A stretch of 64,000 nucleotides of DNA from Bacillus sp. AFS088145 (GCF_002564465.1 NZ_NUUX01000008.1:225953-289952), one strand, 5' to 3'; positions 19,345-28,663 are shown, numbered from the stretch's first letter. Program-made: numbers and translations. Notes: generated by a model from the letters alone, not told the origin.

Positions 19345-19386
19345 AAAAGAAACCTCAGTTTTAAACAAACTTGAGGTTTCTTTTAT
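19345..19386. terminator. Intrinsic terminator of ylbJ
   Basis: GAAACCTCA pairs with TGAGGTTTC, with A-rich and T-rich flanks on the two sides. The same AAACTTGAGGTTTC text recurs 60 bases downstream in the 3' end of coaD. Confidence 0.8.
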
Positions 19387-19433
19387 GTGTTGTCTACTCA
19401 TTAATAAATTATATATAAATACTTAAGCTTACA

Positions 19434-20500
<1,067 letters not shown>

Positions 20501-20594
20501 TTAATTTACACCTACTATATATTTCAATTTACGAAAATATCCTATCATAATTTCACTAAAACAAAAACATTTCTTTCCATATTCATCTACTAAT

Positions 20595-20622
20595 GTATAA
20601 AATCATCCACTTTGGAAATAAT
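20595..20622 (+). promoter_or_regulatory. SigF/SigG-type forespore promoter of the csfG-like RNA
   Basis: GTATA (20595-20599), preceded by T to give TGTATA, and GGAAATAAT (20614-20622) are 14 bases apart. This fits the SigF consensus GYATA / GGnnAnAnT exactly and resembles the SigG -35. B. subtilis csfG is transcribed by forespore sigma factors, which supports the reading. Confidence 0.75.
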
Positions 20623-20628
20623 TAATTT

Positions 20629-20778
20629 TAACAACATCTCAGTTGATGTTGTTGCCAACCGCGGAGAAGACTTACGTTTCCCCATAAGTTCTTCCTCCGG
20701 TTTCTCCTCTCCCTTTGCCTTCTTTTAAGTGATTACACTTTAATAAGAGGGGCCCTGCAAATGCGGGGTTTTTTTTTA
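20629..20778 (+). ncRNA. csfG: CsfG-like sporulation small RNA
   Basis: B. subtilis csfG, a sporulation-specific non-coding RNA conserved in endospore formers, lies between ylbG and ylbH. The same interval here holds a forespore-type promoter, a 5' hairpin (AACAACATC/GATGTTGTT), a bulged stem (CCGCGGAG.../...TTCCTCCGG) closing a C-rich loop with TTTCCCC, a second pyrimidine-rich stretch TTTCTCCTCTCCC, and a terminator stem CCCTGC/GCGGGG followed by nine T. No reading frame is present. Position, promoter class and C-rich segments support the assignment; no alignment could be run. Confidence 0.8.
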
Positions 20779-20869
20779 TGCTTTTATCCTGTAGAATAAA
20801 TGTTGCATTTATTACCATACTTTGTTTTTAAATACTCGTAAAGTATTTACGTTTTAAGGGGGAATACTC

Positions 20870-21259
20870 ATGATCCAACGCATGATTGAAATTGGAGAAG
20901 GATACTCAGATTTATATGAACTATTTGAAATTGCTAAATCGCAAAAAGATAGAGTTAAATTTTTACTTAAATTAACATCTGAAAATAAAGGCTCAAACTG
21001 CTGTTCTTTTGCTGTTATCTTAAGCCCTACTTCTATTGGCGAATTCCAGCCAATATATTATTGTAGAGAAGGAATTACATTAAAAGAAGATTCAGTTACC
21101 AAACGTGAAGTGTTGTTTGAAGAATTAGCTACAACTTTAAACAAAGAAATCATCACATTACAAGTTAGACACTCAAGCTCATTTCATGAAAATGATTTAT
21201 TCCACCAATATATTATCGGAATTTTACGCTTAAATCACTTAATACCTCCAATGAAATAA
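20870..21259 (+). CDS. Conserved hypothetical protein (DUF7147-like)
   Basis: 129-aa soluble protein starting MIQRMIEIGEGYSDLYELFEIA, with a central mixed alpha/beta region and a conserved-looking FHENDLFHQYIIGILRLNHLIPP end. Proteins like this sit between rsmD and ylbG in other Bacillus genomes and have sometimes been labelled methylthioribose kinase; at this length and without a kinase P-loop or catalytic loop that label is not supported. The ATG follows AAGGGGGAA at good distance. No function can be assigned. Confidence 0.75.
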   Translation: MIQRMIEIGEGYSDLYELFEIAKSQKDRVKFLLKLTSENKGSNCCSFAVILSPTSIGEFQPIYYCREGITLKEDSVTKREVLFEELATTLNKEIITLQVRHSSSFHENDLFHQYIIGILRLNHLIPPMK

Positions 21260-21362
21260 CAAGAGATGGTATTAGAATTTACTATTTTCTAATCTTTCTC
21301 ATAAAATAAAAGAAGATCAGGGATAGTTTTTTCTATCCCCTACCTCTCAACCATACCACAAG

Positions 21363-21433
21363 AAAAACGATTGAACGGTTTTTAATTCAGATCGGTTACC
21401 CTTCTAAATTAATGATCCATTCAATCGTTTTTA
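21363..21433. terminator. Long-loop inverted repeat downstream of ylbG
   Basis: AAAACGATTGAA pairs with TTCAATCGTTTT at a distance of about 45 bases; T-runs follow each arm outward, so it could terminate both convergent genes. A second small hairpin GGGATAG/CTATCCC lies at 21320-21339. Confidence 0.55.
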
Positions 21434-21703
21434 ATCTACTTGATAATCATATTCCTTTGCTTCGTCCGGTTTTGCATTTTCGTACTCAGTCTTAATAAAA
21501 GGTTTATATGACAATTCAATTCGTTTCACAAAATGAAATTTTTTCAATCTCTCTATTGTTCGATCTATATCATCCATATTGCAATATAGGACTACGTATT
21601 TCAAACGTTTAGAGACAAAGTGAATATTTCCAAATTTACGTAACATTTTTGCTTGTTTTAATGATTGTAAATAAATAATAATACCTTGTCTTTGCACGAA
21701 CAT
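21431..21703 (-). CDS. ylbG: DUF2129 protein YlbG
   Basis: 90-aa protein of the YlbG/DUF2129 family: [25 protein letters not shown] at the start, [10 protein letters not shown] in the middle, and the family end block [17 protein letters not shown]. The function is not established. The chosen ATG is preceded by AAAGGAG; the open frame runs 24 codons further upstream without a ribosome binding site. It lies between the csfG region and ylbF, as in B. subtilis. Confidence 0.92.
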   Translation of the reverse strand: MFVQRQGIIIYLQSLKQAKMLRKFGNIHFVSKRLKYVVLYCNMDDIDRTIERLKKFHFVKRIELSYKPFIKTEYENAKPDEAKEYDYQVD

Positions 21704-21803
21704 AGCTTTCTCCTTTAAAAATCCGTTAGAAATAGAATAGCATATCCCAAATTTCTTTTGCAACGAAACTTTCATAAATAGTTTTTAGAAAGGATTGAAA
21801 ATT

Positions 21804-22121
21804 ATGTTAGATGATGTTTGGGAGCAATTTTTTAACTGTATTTCAAATTATAAACAAATTAATCTATTTTCAAACAAACAAATTTGCGGTGCCAATTTTC
21901 TATATATTCAGACAGACCGTCAACAGACCGAAGAGGCGATCAAAAAACTACTGGTTGATTGCGCCAGAACCATTACTGAACAGTTTAAACTAATTTACCG
22001 AGTTGAATTTATTCGTAAAGAAAATAATAATTTCGTATTTAAACATCGATTTTACGTTCCGAATAAAAAAATGTTTTGTTGTGGAAATAATTGCGCTGAC
22101 TGTACTAGGTTCAGAAAATAA
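21804..22121 (+). CDS. Hypothetical protein with Cys-rich C-terminus
   Basis: 105-aa protein I cannot place in a named family. The C-terminus ends MFCCGNNCADCTRFRK, a cluster of four cysteines (CC-x3-C-x2-C) that could bind metal or form disulfides; the body is mixed and hydrophilic. The ATG at 21804 is preferred over an in-frame TTG at 21795 because AGAAAGGA lies nine bases before it. It is transcribed divergently from ylbG and converges on ylbF, another protein with a Cys-rich tail. Confidence 0.65.
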   Translation: MLDDVWEQFFNCISNYKQINLFSNKQICGANFLYIQTDRQQTEEAIKKLLVDCARTITEQFKLIYRVEFIRKENNNFVFKHRFYVPNKKMFCCGNNCADCTRFRK

Positions 22122-22126
22122 ATTTT

Positions 22127-22162
22127 ATTAAAAAAAGACTCATTATTAAATAATGAGCCTTT
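22127..22162 (-). terminator. Intrinsic terminator of ylbF
   Basis: CTCATTATT and AATAATGAG enclose a 3-base loop, followed by seven T on the minus strand. Confidence 0.85.
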
Positions 22163-22174
22163 CAATATGATTTA

Positions 22175-22630
22175 TTACCTCGTTTTACATCCACACTTTC
22201 CACCTGTGCCACATCCACCAGTACTACATCCTCCACCTGTATTTACGAAGAATGGATTACCCGCTGGAACTTTTACAGAAGGCGAAACAGCTTGAGCAAT
22301 TAAATAGCTAGTCTCATCTAAAAGTAATTGGACCTGATCTTCCGCTTGCTTAAAAGCAGCGATTGTATCGTTTAGTTGAAGTTCTTTTTTAACTTCACTC
22401 ATTTTTTTACGAATTTCTTTATAATCTGGATGATATTTTCCAAATCGCTGAACATCCTCATATAAATCCTTCGTCTTCATAAAACGGCTAATAATTTCTT
22501 GCGCAGTTTTATCATTATTTAATGCAATATATGAAGTTCGATACTGATCTGCAACATCCGATTGCACGATCATTGAAGCAAGTTCTTCTGAGACTGTTAT
22601 AAGTTGCAAGGTTTCCATTGTTGCATACAT
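22175..22630 (-). CDS. ylbF: YlbF/YmcA family regulator (RicF)
   Basis: Component of the YlbF-YmcA-YaaT (Ric) complex, which affects mRNA processing, biofilm formation, competence and sporulation in B. subtilis. The all-helical YlbF domain covers about residues 15-115, with FMKTKDLYEDVQRFGKYHPDY as a recognisable block. The C-terminus (about 135-151) is GGGCSTGGCGTGGKCGCK; the Cys residues fit reports that the complex carries iron-sulfur clusters. ATG 22630 follows GGAGGTG, and the MYAT start agrees with B. subtilis. Confidence 0.93.
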   Translation of the reverse strand: MYATMETLQLITVSEELASMIVQSDVADQYRTSYIALNNDKTAQEIISRFMKTKDLYEDVQRFGKYHPDYKEIRKKMSEVKKELQLNDTIAAFKQAEDQVQLLLDETSYLIAQAVSPSVKVPAGNPFFVNTGGGCSTGGCGTGGKCGCKTR

Positions 22631-22691
22631 TTCCTTACACCTCCAAGAATAAACTATATCACATTTAATTCCGTAAATAAAAGAACTTGTC

Positions 22692-23264
22692 CTAAGCTTT
22701 TATGTGATCAGAAATATTAAATTCATTTATCTTCCATTTACCATCTTTTAATTCAATAAAATTTGCACAAGCATTATTTAATTTTGTCCTAAAATTAACT
22801 TTCTCAGGATCAATCGCATGTAGAATTGCCTTAATCGTATGAGAATGGGCAACAATTACAATTCGTTTACCTTCATAATTTTGAGCAATGTCTTTTAATG
22901 CACTAAAAGCTCGATCAATTAATTCTTCATTTGTTTCCATTCCTTCTACATTATTATTATAAATGTTTTCATGAACATCGGAAATAGGTTTTCCACTTGC
23001 CTCACCAAATTCTCTTTCTAGAAATCGTTCATCCTCTATAATTTCATCAATTTTAGAAAAATCTGCAATTGCCTGTGCAGTTTGTTTCGCCCTAACTAAA
23101 GGACTTGAAATAACCCGATCCCACTTTTGATCACTTAAAAACAATGCACTATCATTCGCCTGTTGTTTACCTACCGTATTTAAAGGAATATCTTCTCTTC
23201 CTTGAATTATATTGTTAAAATTCCAATCAGTTTGTCCATGTCTTACTAAACAAATTTCTGTCAT
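22692..23264 (-). CDS. Histidine phosphatase family protein
   Basis: 190-aa member of the phosphoglycerate mutase-like histidine phosphatases. It has the phospho-accepting RHG motif (LVRHGQTDWN, about residues 6-15), the partner acid in FLEREFGEASGKP (about 81-93) and the second His in VAHSHTIKAI (about 137-146). The short length and lack of mutase insertions favour a phosphatase (PhoE/CobC-like) over a glycolytic mutase. The substrate is unknown. It stands between ylbF and ylbE, an extra gene relative to B. subtilis. Confidence 0.88.
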   Translation of the reverse strand: MTEICLVRHGQTDWNFNNIIQGREDIPLNTVGKQQANDSALFLSDQKWDRVISSPLVRAKQTAQAIADFSKIDEIIEDERFLEREFGEASGKPISDVHENIYNNNVEGMETNEELIDRAFSALKDIAQNYEGKRIVIVAHSHTIKAILHAIDPEKVNFRTKLNNACANFIELKDGKWKINEFNISDHIKA

Positions 23265-23339
23265 AACTACTACTCCTTTTTAAAACTTGCTTTCTTCATT
23301 GTAGCAAAAAGCTATGACAGAATGAATTATTATCCTTTT

Positions 23340-23636
23340 TTAATCTTCCTTTGATTCAGTATCAGAGGATTCACTACTAGTACTTTGTTGATCCTTTAAT
23401 ACATGAAACATGTCAATCATAAACGATGCCATTTGAACTTGATTTGACAATTTATCAACTCGTTGTGGAATGGTTTTACCAAAAAACTCAAGGGAAGCCA
23501 GTCTAAACTCATCAGTAAGCTCAGGATTTCTAGAAAGTTTACGATACCATTTTGGTTGTTGTCTTAAAAACTTCAAATAATCTTCTTCACTCTGAAGAAA
23601 TTCCAAAACATCTTTTCTCACTTTAGATCTCCTCAA
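23340..23636 (-). CDS. ylbE: YlbE-like protein
   Basis: 98-aa protein with the YlbE family core KDVLEFLQSEEDYLKFLRQQPKWYRKLSRNP (split here by family comparison as residues 8-38) and TIPQRVDKLSNQVQMASFMIDMF (about 54-76). It ends in a Ser/Glu-rich tail. The role is unknown. Its ATG overlaps the ylbD stop by four bases (ATGA), indicating translational coupling. Confidence 0.9.
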   Translation of the reverse strand: MRRSKVRKDVLEFLQSEEDYLKFLRQQPKWYRKLSRNPELTDEFRLASLEFFGKTIPQRVDKLSNQVQMASFMIDMFHVLKDQQSTSSESSDTESKED

Positions 23637-24046
23637 TCCTGTCTAAAATTAAATTGTTGTGCCGCTGGCTTTTCTTCTCTTTGATTAGTTGAAGTAGCTG
23701 GAGATTTAAATTGTGATATGAGCTGTTGAATATTCGTTAAAGTAGAGTTTACATTTGTTAGATGCCCTTGAATTTGATCAGGATCTAAATTTTTCACAAA
23801 AGAAATGACTTTTCCAACATAGCCTTCTTCTGATTGTTCCGTTTTGGCAGTTTTCTTTTGAGACTTTGTATTATTGTCATTTCTGTATTCATCCCACATT
23901 TCATGGTCTTCACCTTTGTAATACCAATCTTCAAAATATTGTTGCCATGTTTTTTTACCCGTTTTTACTTCCTCACGAAGTTTTGGGTGTTCCATAACGA
24001 ATTGCCTAAATTGTTCGATAGATGGACGATTATTTTCACTTCCCAT
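23633..24046 (-). CDS. ylbD: YlbD-like putative spore coat protein
   Basis: 137-aa protein. The N-terminal half carries the YlbD block IEQFRQFVMEHPKLREEVKTGKKTW and QQYFEDWYYKGEDHEMW (about residues 9-50). The middle is charged linker, then an amphipathic helix, then a Gln/Pro/Ala-rich tail. YlbD is annotated as a coat protein in Bacillus; that is a family label, not shown by this sequence. It is coupled to ylbE. Confidence 0.9.
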   Translation of the reverse strand: MGSENNRPSIEQFRQFVMEHPKLREEVKTGKKTWQQYFEDWYYKGEDHEMWDEYRNDNNTKSQKKTAKTEQSEEGYVGKVISFVKNLDPDQIQGHLTNVNSTLTNIQQLISQFKSPATSTNQREEKPAAQQFNFRQD

Positions 24047-24117
24047 TCATATCACTCCAATTAAAAGCATTTACTACAAAAGTATGTCTTTCGAATAATT
24101 TTGTGCTTGTATGGAAA

Positions 24118-24156
24118 TAAAAAAATCAAGCACAAACTTTCGCTTTTGCTTGATTT
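24118..24156 (-). terminator. Intrinsic terminator of ylbC
   Basis: ATCAAGCA pairs with TGCTTGAT across a 14-base loop; the minus-strand 3' side continues into a T7 run. Confidence 0.8.
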
Positions 24157-24161
24157 CGCCA

Positions 24162-25205
24162 TTATTTTATAAAATTTTGGGTGTAATATTTATTAAAGGC
24201 TCCAACACCAAGTGTAGTATATTCTTTTTTATACATATTTACTCGGTGACCTTTACTATTAATCCATCCGTATACAGATGCTATACCATCTACATAATTA
24301 GCCGAAATATTTTCGCCAGCAATTCTGTAGGGAACATTTGCATCATTTAAACGATCAGCTAGACTACCATATAAATTAGAATAGTGATCAAAATATTTAT
24401 TTTGAACCATATCTTTACTATGTCCTAAAGCTACTTTGGCAGCATCAGCATTCCAATTTAAAGTACTTAAATTCATTCTTTTACGATAAACATTCGTTAA
24501 GTTAAATATCTGTCTCTCTTCTTCACGATCAACAATTGCTTCTTGCAATGTATTTAATTTTTTTGCATTTATTAAATTTCCACTATAAATTAGCTCGTAC
24601 GGTTTTTGCTTAACTAAAGTTTCTGGAGATAAATACCGAACACCTAATAAACTTCCCGTAAAACGGTCAAAATAAAGTTGTGCAAAGCAATTATTTAATG
24701 AAACAAGTGGACGTTCGTGTAAATCAGTTGTCGATAATTTAAATGTGTATTGATTACTTAACATCGAAAAAGAGACTTTATCATGTAATGCTACATTATC
24801 CATTGTTTCTTCATAGTGGCTCCCCATCACAAATGGGGTTATATCAACTTTATTACCAGCAACAAAAATTGTTACAACTTTGCCATTAAGTACACCAAAT
24901 TGAGTATACTTTGTAGCATCCTTATCATAAACAAGCCAATCGTAGTCATATTGAGAAGGAACCTTTCTTGACGGCTTACCAAAAGTTTTTAAAATTTCTT
25001 GTTCACTTTTACCAATATACTGAGAAACGGAGTATGTAACTTTTTCAGTACTTGCATTTTCGATCATTGGCATATTCACTTCTTCTACTTTTTGATATTG
25101 TTTAAATGATGAAATATTGGTGATCCAATCTTTTATAAGAGGACTGAACATAAAAACTGTTATAAAACTTATTGTAAAAAAGAAAAGTTTTATAAGCTTT
25201 TCCAT
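24162..25205 (-). CDS. ylbC: CAP-domain (SCP/PR1-like) membrane-anchored protein YlbC
   Basis: 347-aa protein with an N-terminal membrane helix or uncleaved signal (about residues 5-25), a CAP-associated N-terminal domain (about 65-200; GKSEQEILKTFGKPSRK is its start), and a C-terminal CAP domain (about 230-340) with NLTNVYRKRMNLSTLNWN, GHSKDMVQNKYFDHYS and GENISANYV. This domain order matches B. subtilis YlbC and YkwD-type exported proteins. The function is not established. A terminator follows its stop. Confidence 0.9.
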   Translation of the reverse strand: MEKLIKLFFFTISFITVFMFSPLIKDWITNISSFKQYQKVEEVNMPMIENASTEKVTYSVSQYIGKSEQEILKTFGKPSRKVPSQYDYDWLVYDKDATKYTQFGVLNGKVVTIFVAGNKVDITPFVMGSHYEETMDNVALHDKVSFSMLSNQYTFKLSTTDLHERPLVSLNNCFAQLYFDRFTGSLLGVRYLSPETLVKQKPYELIYSGNLINAKKLNTLQEAIVDREEERQIFNLTNVYRKRMNLSTLNWNADAAKVALGHSKDMVQNKYFDHYSNLYGSLADRLNDANVPYRIAGENISANYVDGIASVYGWINSKGHRVNMYKKEYTTLGVGAFNKYYTQNFIK

Positions 25206-25311
25206 TTAGATCTTCCCTTCCCAATTGTTAACTCTATGTTTATATATCCATTGTAGCCAAATTATTCAAAAAAATATATAAATTAGTTAAAATACATTTA
25301 TCAGCTTTTCA

Positions 25312-25340
25312 TTGCTAAATATTGTCATAGATAATATTAT
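25312..25340 (+). promoter_or_regulatory. SigA-type promoter of the yugN-like gene
   Basis: TTGCTA (25312-25317) and TATTAT (25335-25340) are 17 bases apart, about 40 bases ahead of the start codon. Confidence 0.55.
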
Positions 25341-25381
25341 ATTAATAGGGATTTTTTCTAAGTAATTTAGGGGGTAATAAC

Positions 25382-25753
25382 ATGAAATTTGAGAATACAA
25401 ATTTAGAAAACCATGTATTAAATGTAAATTTATTAACTGAAATCATGGAAGAATTAGGCTTTGTCCTTGCTGGTCAATGGGATTACGAAAGAGTAACTTA
25501 CGATTATAAATTTGAACAACGTAATGAAATCTACTACTTACGCGTTCAAGGTTTCGCAGTAGAAGGACATGTAGAGTCAAGTAAAGGTAAAATCCAATTA
25601 CTTACTCCACTTTTAGGTAAATACTATTATCCTCACGGTGTAGAGTACGGAGAAGGCGAAAACTTCCCTGAAAGTATCGTTGATAAAAGTAAAGAATTAC
25701 TTAAAAAAGCTGAAGAGCAAATTTCTCTAGTAAGCAAGTTCATTATTCTATAA
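25382..25753 (+). CDS. YugN-like family protein
   Basis: 123-aa soluble protein matching the YugN-like family: GQWDYERVTYDYKFE and YYLRVQGFAVEGHVE in the N-terminal half and KYYYPHGVEYGE near residue 80. The function is unknown. AGGGGGTAATA precedes the ATG. B. subtilis yugN lies elsewhere in the genome, so this is a family name, not a positional orthologue. Confidence 0.85.
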   Translation: MKFENTNLENHVLNVNLLTEIMEELGFVLAGQWDYERVTYDYKFEQRNEIYYLRVQGFAVEGHVESSKGKIQLLTPLLGKYYYPHGVEYGEGENFPESIVDKSKELLKKAEEQISLVSKFIIL

Positions 25754-25758
25754 TTATT

Positions 25759-25811
25759 AAAAAGAGTGAGTAAAAAGAAGTACAACTTCTTTTACTCACT
25801 CTTTTATTTTT
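25759..25811. terminator. Strong bidirectional terminator
   Basis: AAAGAGTGAGTAAAA pairs with TTTTACTCACTCTTT, with GAAGT/ACTTC inside, and T-runs on both outer sides. It separates the yugN-like gene from the convergent DUF420 gene. Confidence 0.9.
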
Positions 25812-25813
25812 AA

Positions 25814-26287
25814 TTAAAATCCTAAAACAGCTTTAATAACTGAAGTAGTGTCTCCACCTTTGTAGAAAACGTATAATAAACAATAAACGAATACACCTGT
25901 AATTGCAGTAAAAAACCAAATAATACTAGTAATTGGTCCAATTTTTTTGTGTAGTTTTAATTTGTTTTTAAATCCTGAAATAATTGATACTAGACCAAAT
26001 ACTCCGCCTGTTGTAGCTAAGAATATATGGAAAAACAAAAATATATGATAATACAACTTTAAACTTTTAGGTCCCCCAAAAGAAGTATTTCCGATAAAAA
26101 TTGTTCTTGTTGCGTATACAATGAAAAACGAGAGTGCAAAGACTCCAGCAAAGAACATAACTTTCTTATGTCCCTCTATATTTCTTTTTGCAATAAGAGA
26201 CCAGCCGATCGCAACTAATATGGCACTAATTACAATAAAGCTTGTACTTATTGTTGGTAAAATTGGTAACGAATTCAAAATTTCCAC
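25814..26287 (-). CDS. DUF420 membrane protein (CtaM/YozB family)
   Basis: 157-aa polytopic protein with about five helices and several His residues at membrane faces (YYHIFLFFHIFLATTGG near residue 80, KLHKKIG near 117). It matches DUF420; members include B. subtilis YozB and S. aureus CtaM, which is needed for maturation of aa3-type oxidase. It lies two bases after ctaG, so the two are co-transcribed and a role in oxidase assembly is likely. The start is an ATG preceded by a GGGGTGG ribosome binding site. Confidence 0.85.
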   Translation of the reverse strand: MEILNSLPILPTISTSFIVISAILVAIGWSLIAKRNIEGHKKVMFFAGVFALSFFIVYATRTIFIGNTSFGGPKSLKLYYHIFLFFHIFLATTGGVFGLVSIISGFKNKLKLHKKIGPITSIIWFFTAITGVFVYCLLYVFYKGGDTTSVIKAVLGF

Positions 26288-26289
26288 CC

Positions 26290-27189
26290 CTACGATTTTT
26301 TAAGCAATAACGGATTACTACTGATTGGATCAATTTTATTTCCATTTTGTTCTCTTTTAGCCCATTTGAAAAAATTATAACCAATAACAGATCCATAAAC
26401 TATTTCCTGGATAATTTTCATGATAACTCCGCCAACCTGCTGATCTTCCCTTGCTGACATAAAGTTAAATACTTCTGGACCTGAAATATTTAGTGATTTT
26501 AATAAATCCGGTGATACGCAAAGTTCCATCGCTTTACTCCATAATACTGGATCATTATAAGTTGCGTAAAATGGATGTCCTGCAAAAATAATAAGTGCAC
26601 ATGCTGGTGTTAATAAAATACCATTTCCAAACATATAGCCAATCTTTTGGATATCAGAAAGTGTTTGTCGCTCAGGTAAGTTATTAATAACAGGAAACCA
26701 CATAAAAACTGCCATGAAAAATAATATATTTGTAAATAAGAAATGATAGACATTATTCGTTTTTACAGTATCAAATACTAATGGATAATGGTAAATCGAA
26801 AATACTACATTAAAAATAAGTAAAGCAATTAATGGTTTTGTAGCAAAAGTAAAAAACGAATTAACGAATTTAGGTTTTAGTATGTTTCTCCATAACCAAT
26901 CTGGAATACCATTAATAAGAAAGATCGGTGCAACTAAGTATAATACTGCCATTTCAGTCATATGTGCACTAAAAATTATATGACCAATTAAATCGATTGG
27001 ACTGCCTTGTGCGGTGTAAACTAACAAAATTCCAATTACGAAATACACCTTTTGTTTAGTCTCAGTAACATGGTTTTCATCCTTGAATTTATTAATTATG
27101 TAAAAATAACCTAAAATGACTAAAACTAAAAACACAAATAAATACGGACTCCAAAGTGCTTTAAACCCGAACATCCCTAAGCTAATCAT
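26290..27189 (-). CDS. ctaG: Cytochrome c oxidase assembly factor CtaG
   Basis: 299-aa membrane protein of the caa3-type CtaG family (unrelated to the Cox11 CtaG of proteobacteria), needed for active caa3 oxidase in B. subtilis. About seven helices are seen, with conserved His-containing stretches such as GHIIFSAHMTEMAVLYLVAP (about residues 64-83) and AGHPFYATYNDPVLW. The ATG follows AAAGGGTG by seven bases; the frame's upstream GTG lacks a site. It is separated from ctaF by about 8.6 kb here, unlike B. subtilis where it follows ctaF. Confidence 0.93.
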   Translation of the reverse strand: MISLGMFGFKALWSPYLFVFLVLVILGYFYIINKFKDENHVTETKQKVYFVIGILLVYTAQGSPIDLIGHIIFSAHMTEMAVLYLVAPIFLINGIPDWLWRNILKPKFVNSFFTFATKPLIALLIFNVVFSIYHYPLVFDTVKTNNVYHFLFTNILFFMAVFMWFPVINNLPERQTLSDIQKIGYMFGNGILLTPACALIIFAGHPFYATYNDPVLWSKAMELCVSPDLLKSLNISGPEVFNFMSAREDQQVGGVIMKIIQEIVYGSVIGYNFFKWAKREQNGNKIDPISSNPLLLKKS

Positions 27190-27571
27190 GAATGCACACC
27201 CTTTAATTATTCTATTCACACTTATTATTTTTACCTAATGTTTAAATTAATATTGGACTATGTAAATTTAGTGTAGATATACGACCTTATAAACAAAAAC
27301 TTCACAAAGACAAAAAAAATTTAAACATTACTTCTATCATATAATATTTAATGAAATTATCCAAACTATTATACTACTAAATTATATAACAGTAATAACG
27401 GTTTATTCAAATTAAAATACGATTTGAAAACGTTATTCATTTTTAAATGATTGGTATTTATAGTGAATAAAAATCTAGGGTGCACATTTTCTGTGAGGTC
27501 TTACGGCATCTTGCTTTTCCAAAATGAGGCAAGCCTTTAAAATTCCAATCTACTTCTCTATTATTAATCAT
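27190..27571. other. AT-rich junction between ctaG and the accessory block
   Basis: This 382-base interval has no credible gene. Most of it is very AT-rich and must contain the ctaG promoter, but I could not choose between several weak -10-like boxes. At 27480-27540 composition shifts to more GC (GTGAGGTCTTACGGCATC), with a possible imperfect stem CTTGCC...GCAAG near 27510-27535 beyond the eutH stop. Confidence 0.4.
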
Positions 27572-28645
27572 TCATTTTGCTCCTCGTTTTGACACTAGCA
27601 AAGCCAATGCAGCTGCCAAAAACCCAGCAGTCAGTTTACCGACAATCAGTGGAATGACAAAATTCTGCTCCACACCCGCTACAAATCCTAAGTGACTGCC
27701 AAAAACAAATGCGCCGCTAACGGCAAATGCGGTATTTATGACTTTCCCACGGTCATCCATCTCATGCAGTGTCGCAAACATAGGGATGTGATGGGCGAAG
27801 GAAGCAATGAATCCACCTAATGCCTGTTGATTCATACCTAGCTTATTTCCGAGTAATGCAAAAGGCTTCTGTAATACTTTTACTAGCACAAAAACAAATG
27901 GAAACGCACCGGCAAGTATGATCGTTATTTTTCCAACTGTTACAAAACCTTCCGAAAGTGGCATCATACCTGGAATAATAACGATACCTGTTAAAGTTTT
28001 AATGATAATCGAGACAAGACCAATGATAATAACGATTTCAATTCCTTTTCCAAACCATTTAAAACCACGAATCATCACCGATTGAGCCGATAGCATTCCA
28101 ATGCCAATCAAGACAGAAATTAGAATAGAAGGAATCAAATTTTTCAGCATCCATATAAAACCAAATCCTGCAACGAATCCTCCCGCTAAACATCCAACTG
28201 GAATCGTCATTAGCCCAATTAAAATTCCTTTCGCAAAAAAGGGATGATCATTTTTATGAACAATGCTTAAAGCAACCGGAATGGTAAAAACAATAGTTGG
28301 CCCCATCATTGTTCCTAAAAACACCCATGAAAAAAAAGCAGCATCACTTGATTGAGCCATTTCATTTGCTAATGAGTATCCACCCATATCAAGAGCTAAA
28401 AACGTGGATGAAAACATCGATGGATCTGCTCCAAGAAATTGGTAGACAGGGGATACAATCGGTGTTAACCCTTTTGCTAATACAGGAGATAGTGAAATCA
28501 TGCCAACCATTGAAAGGGCAAGTGGTCCCATCGATTGGAAGGCTTCCTTAAATTTTTGTCCCAGTCCATAGCGATTACCCATCAGATAATCGATTGCCCC
28601 TAGGACCATAAAAACTGTCATGATATATAAGATGATTTCATTCAT
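27572..28645 (-). CDS. eutH: EutH-like permease (ethanolamine utilization protein family)
   Basis: 357-aa polytopic transporter with about ten helices. MNEIILYIMTVFMVLGAIDYLMGN, FKEAFQSMGPLALSMVGMISLSPVLA and LDMGGYSLANEMA match EutH, the ethanolamine facilitator. No other eut gene (ammonia lyase, shell protein, EutJ) is present nearby, so ethanolamine is only the family's known substrate. The ATG was placed after GGGGGAG; the longer frame has no site. It is downstream of an M24 peptidase on the same strand, with a hairpin between them, and is probably expressed from the sigma-54 promoter ahead of that gene. Confidence 0.9.
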   Translation of the reverse strand: MNEIILYIMTVFMVLGAIDYLMGNRYGLGQKFKEAFQSMGPLALSMVGMISLSPVLAKGLTPIVSPVYQFLGADPSMFSSTFLALDMGGYSLANEMAQSSDAAFFSWVFLGTMMGPTIVFTIPVALSIVHKNDHPFFAKGILIGLMTIPVGCLAGGFVAGFGFIWMLKNLIPSILISVLIGIGMLSAQSVMIRGFKWFGKGIEIVIIIGLVSIIIKTLTGIVIIPGMMPLSEGFVTVGKITIILAGAFPFVFVLVKVLQKPFALLGNKLGMNQQALGGFIASFAHHIPMFATLHEMDDRGKVINTAFAVSGAFVFGSHLGFVAGVEQNFVIPLIVGKLTAGFLAAALALLVSKRGAK

Positions 28646-28663
28646 ATCGAATACTCCCCCATG

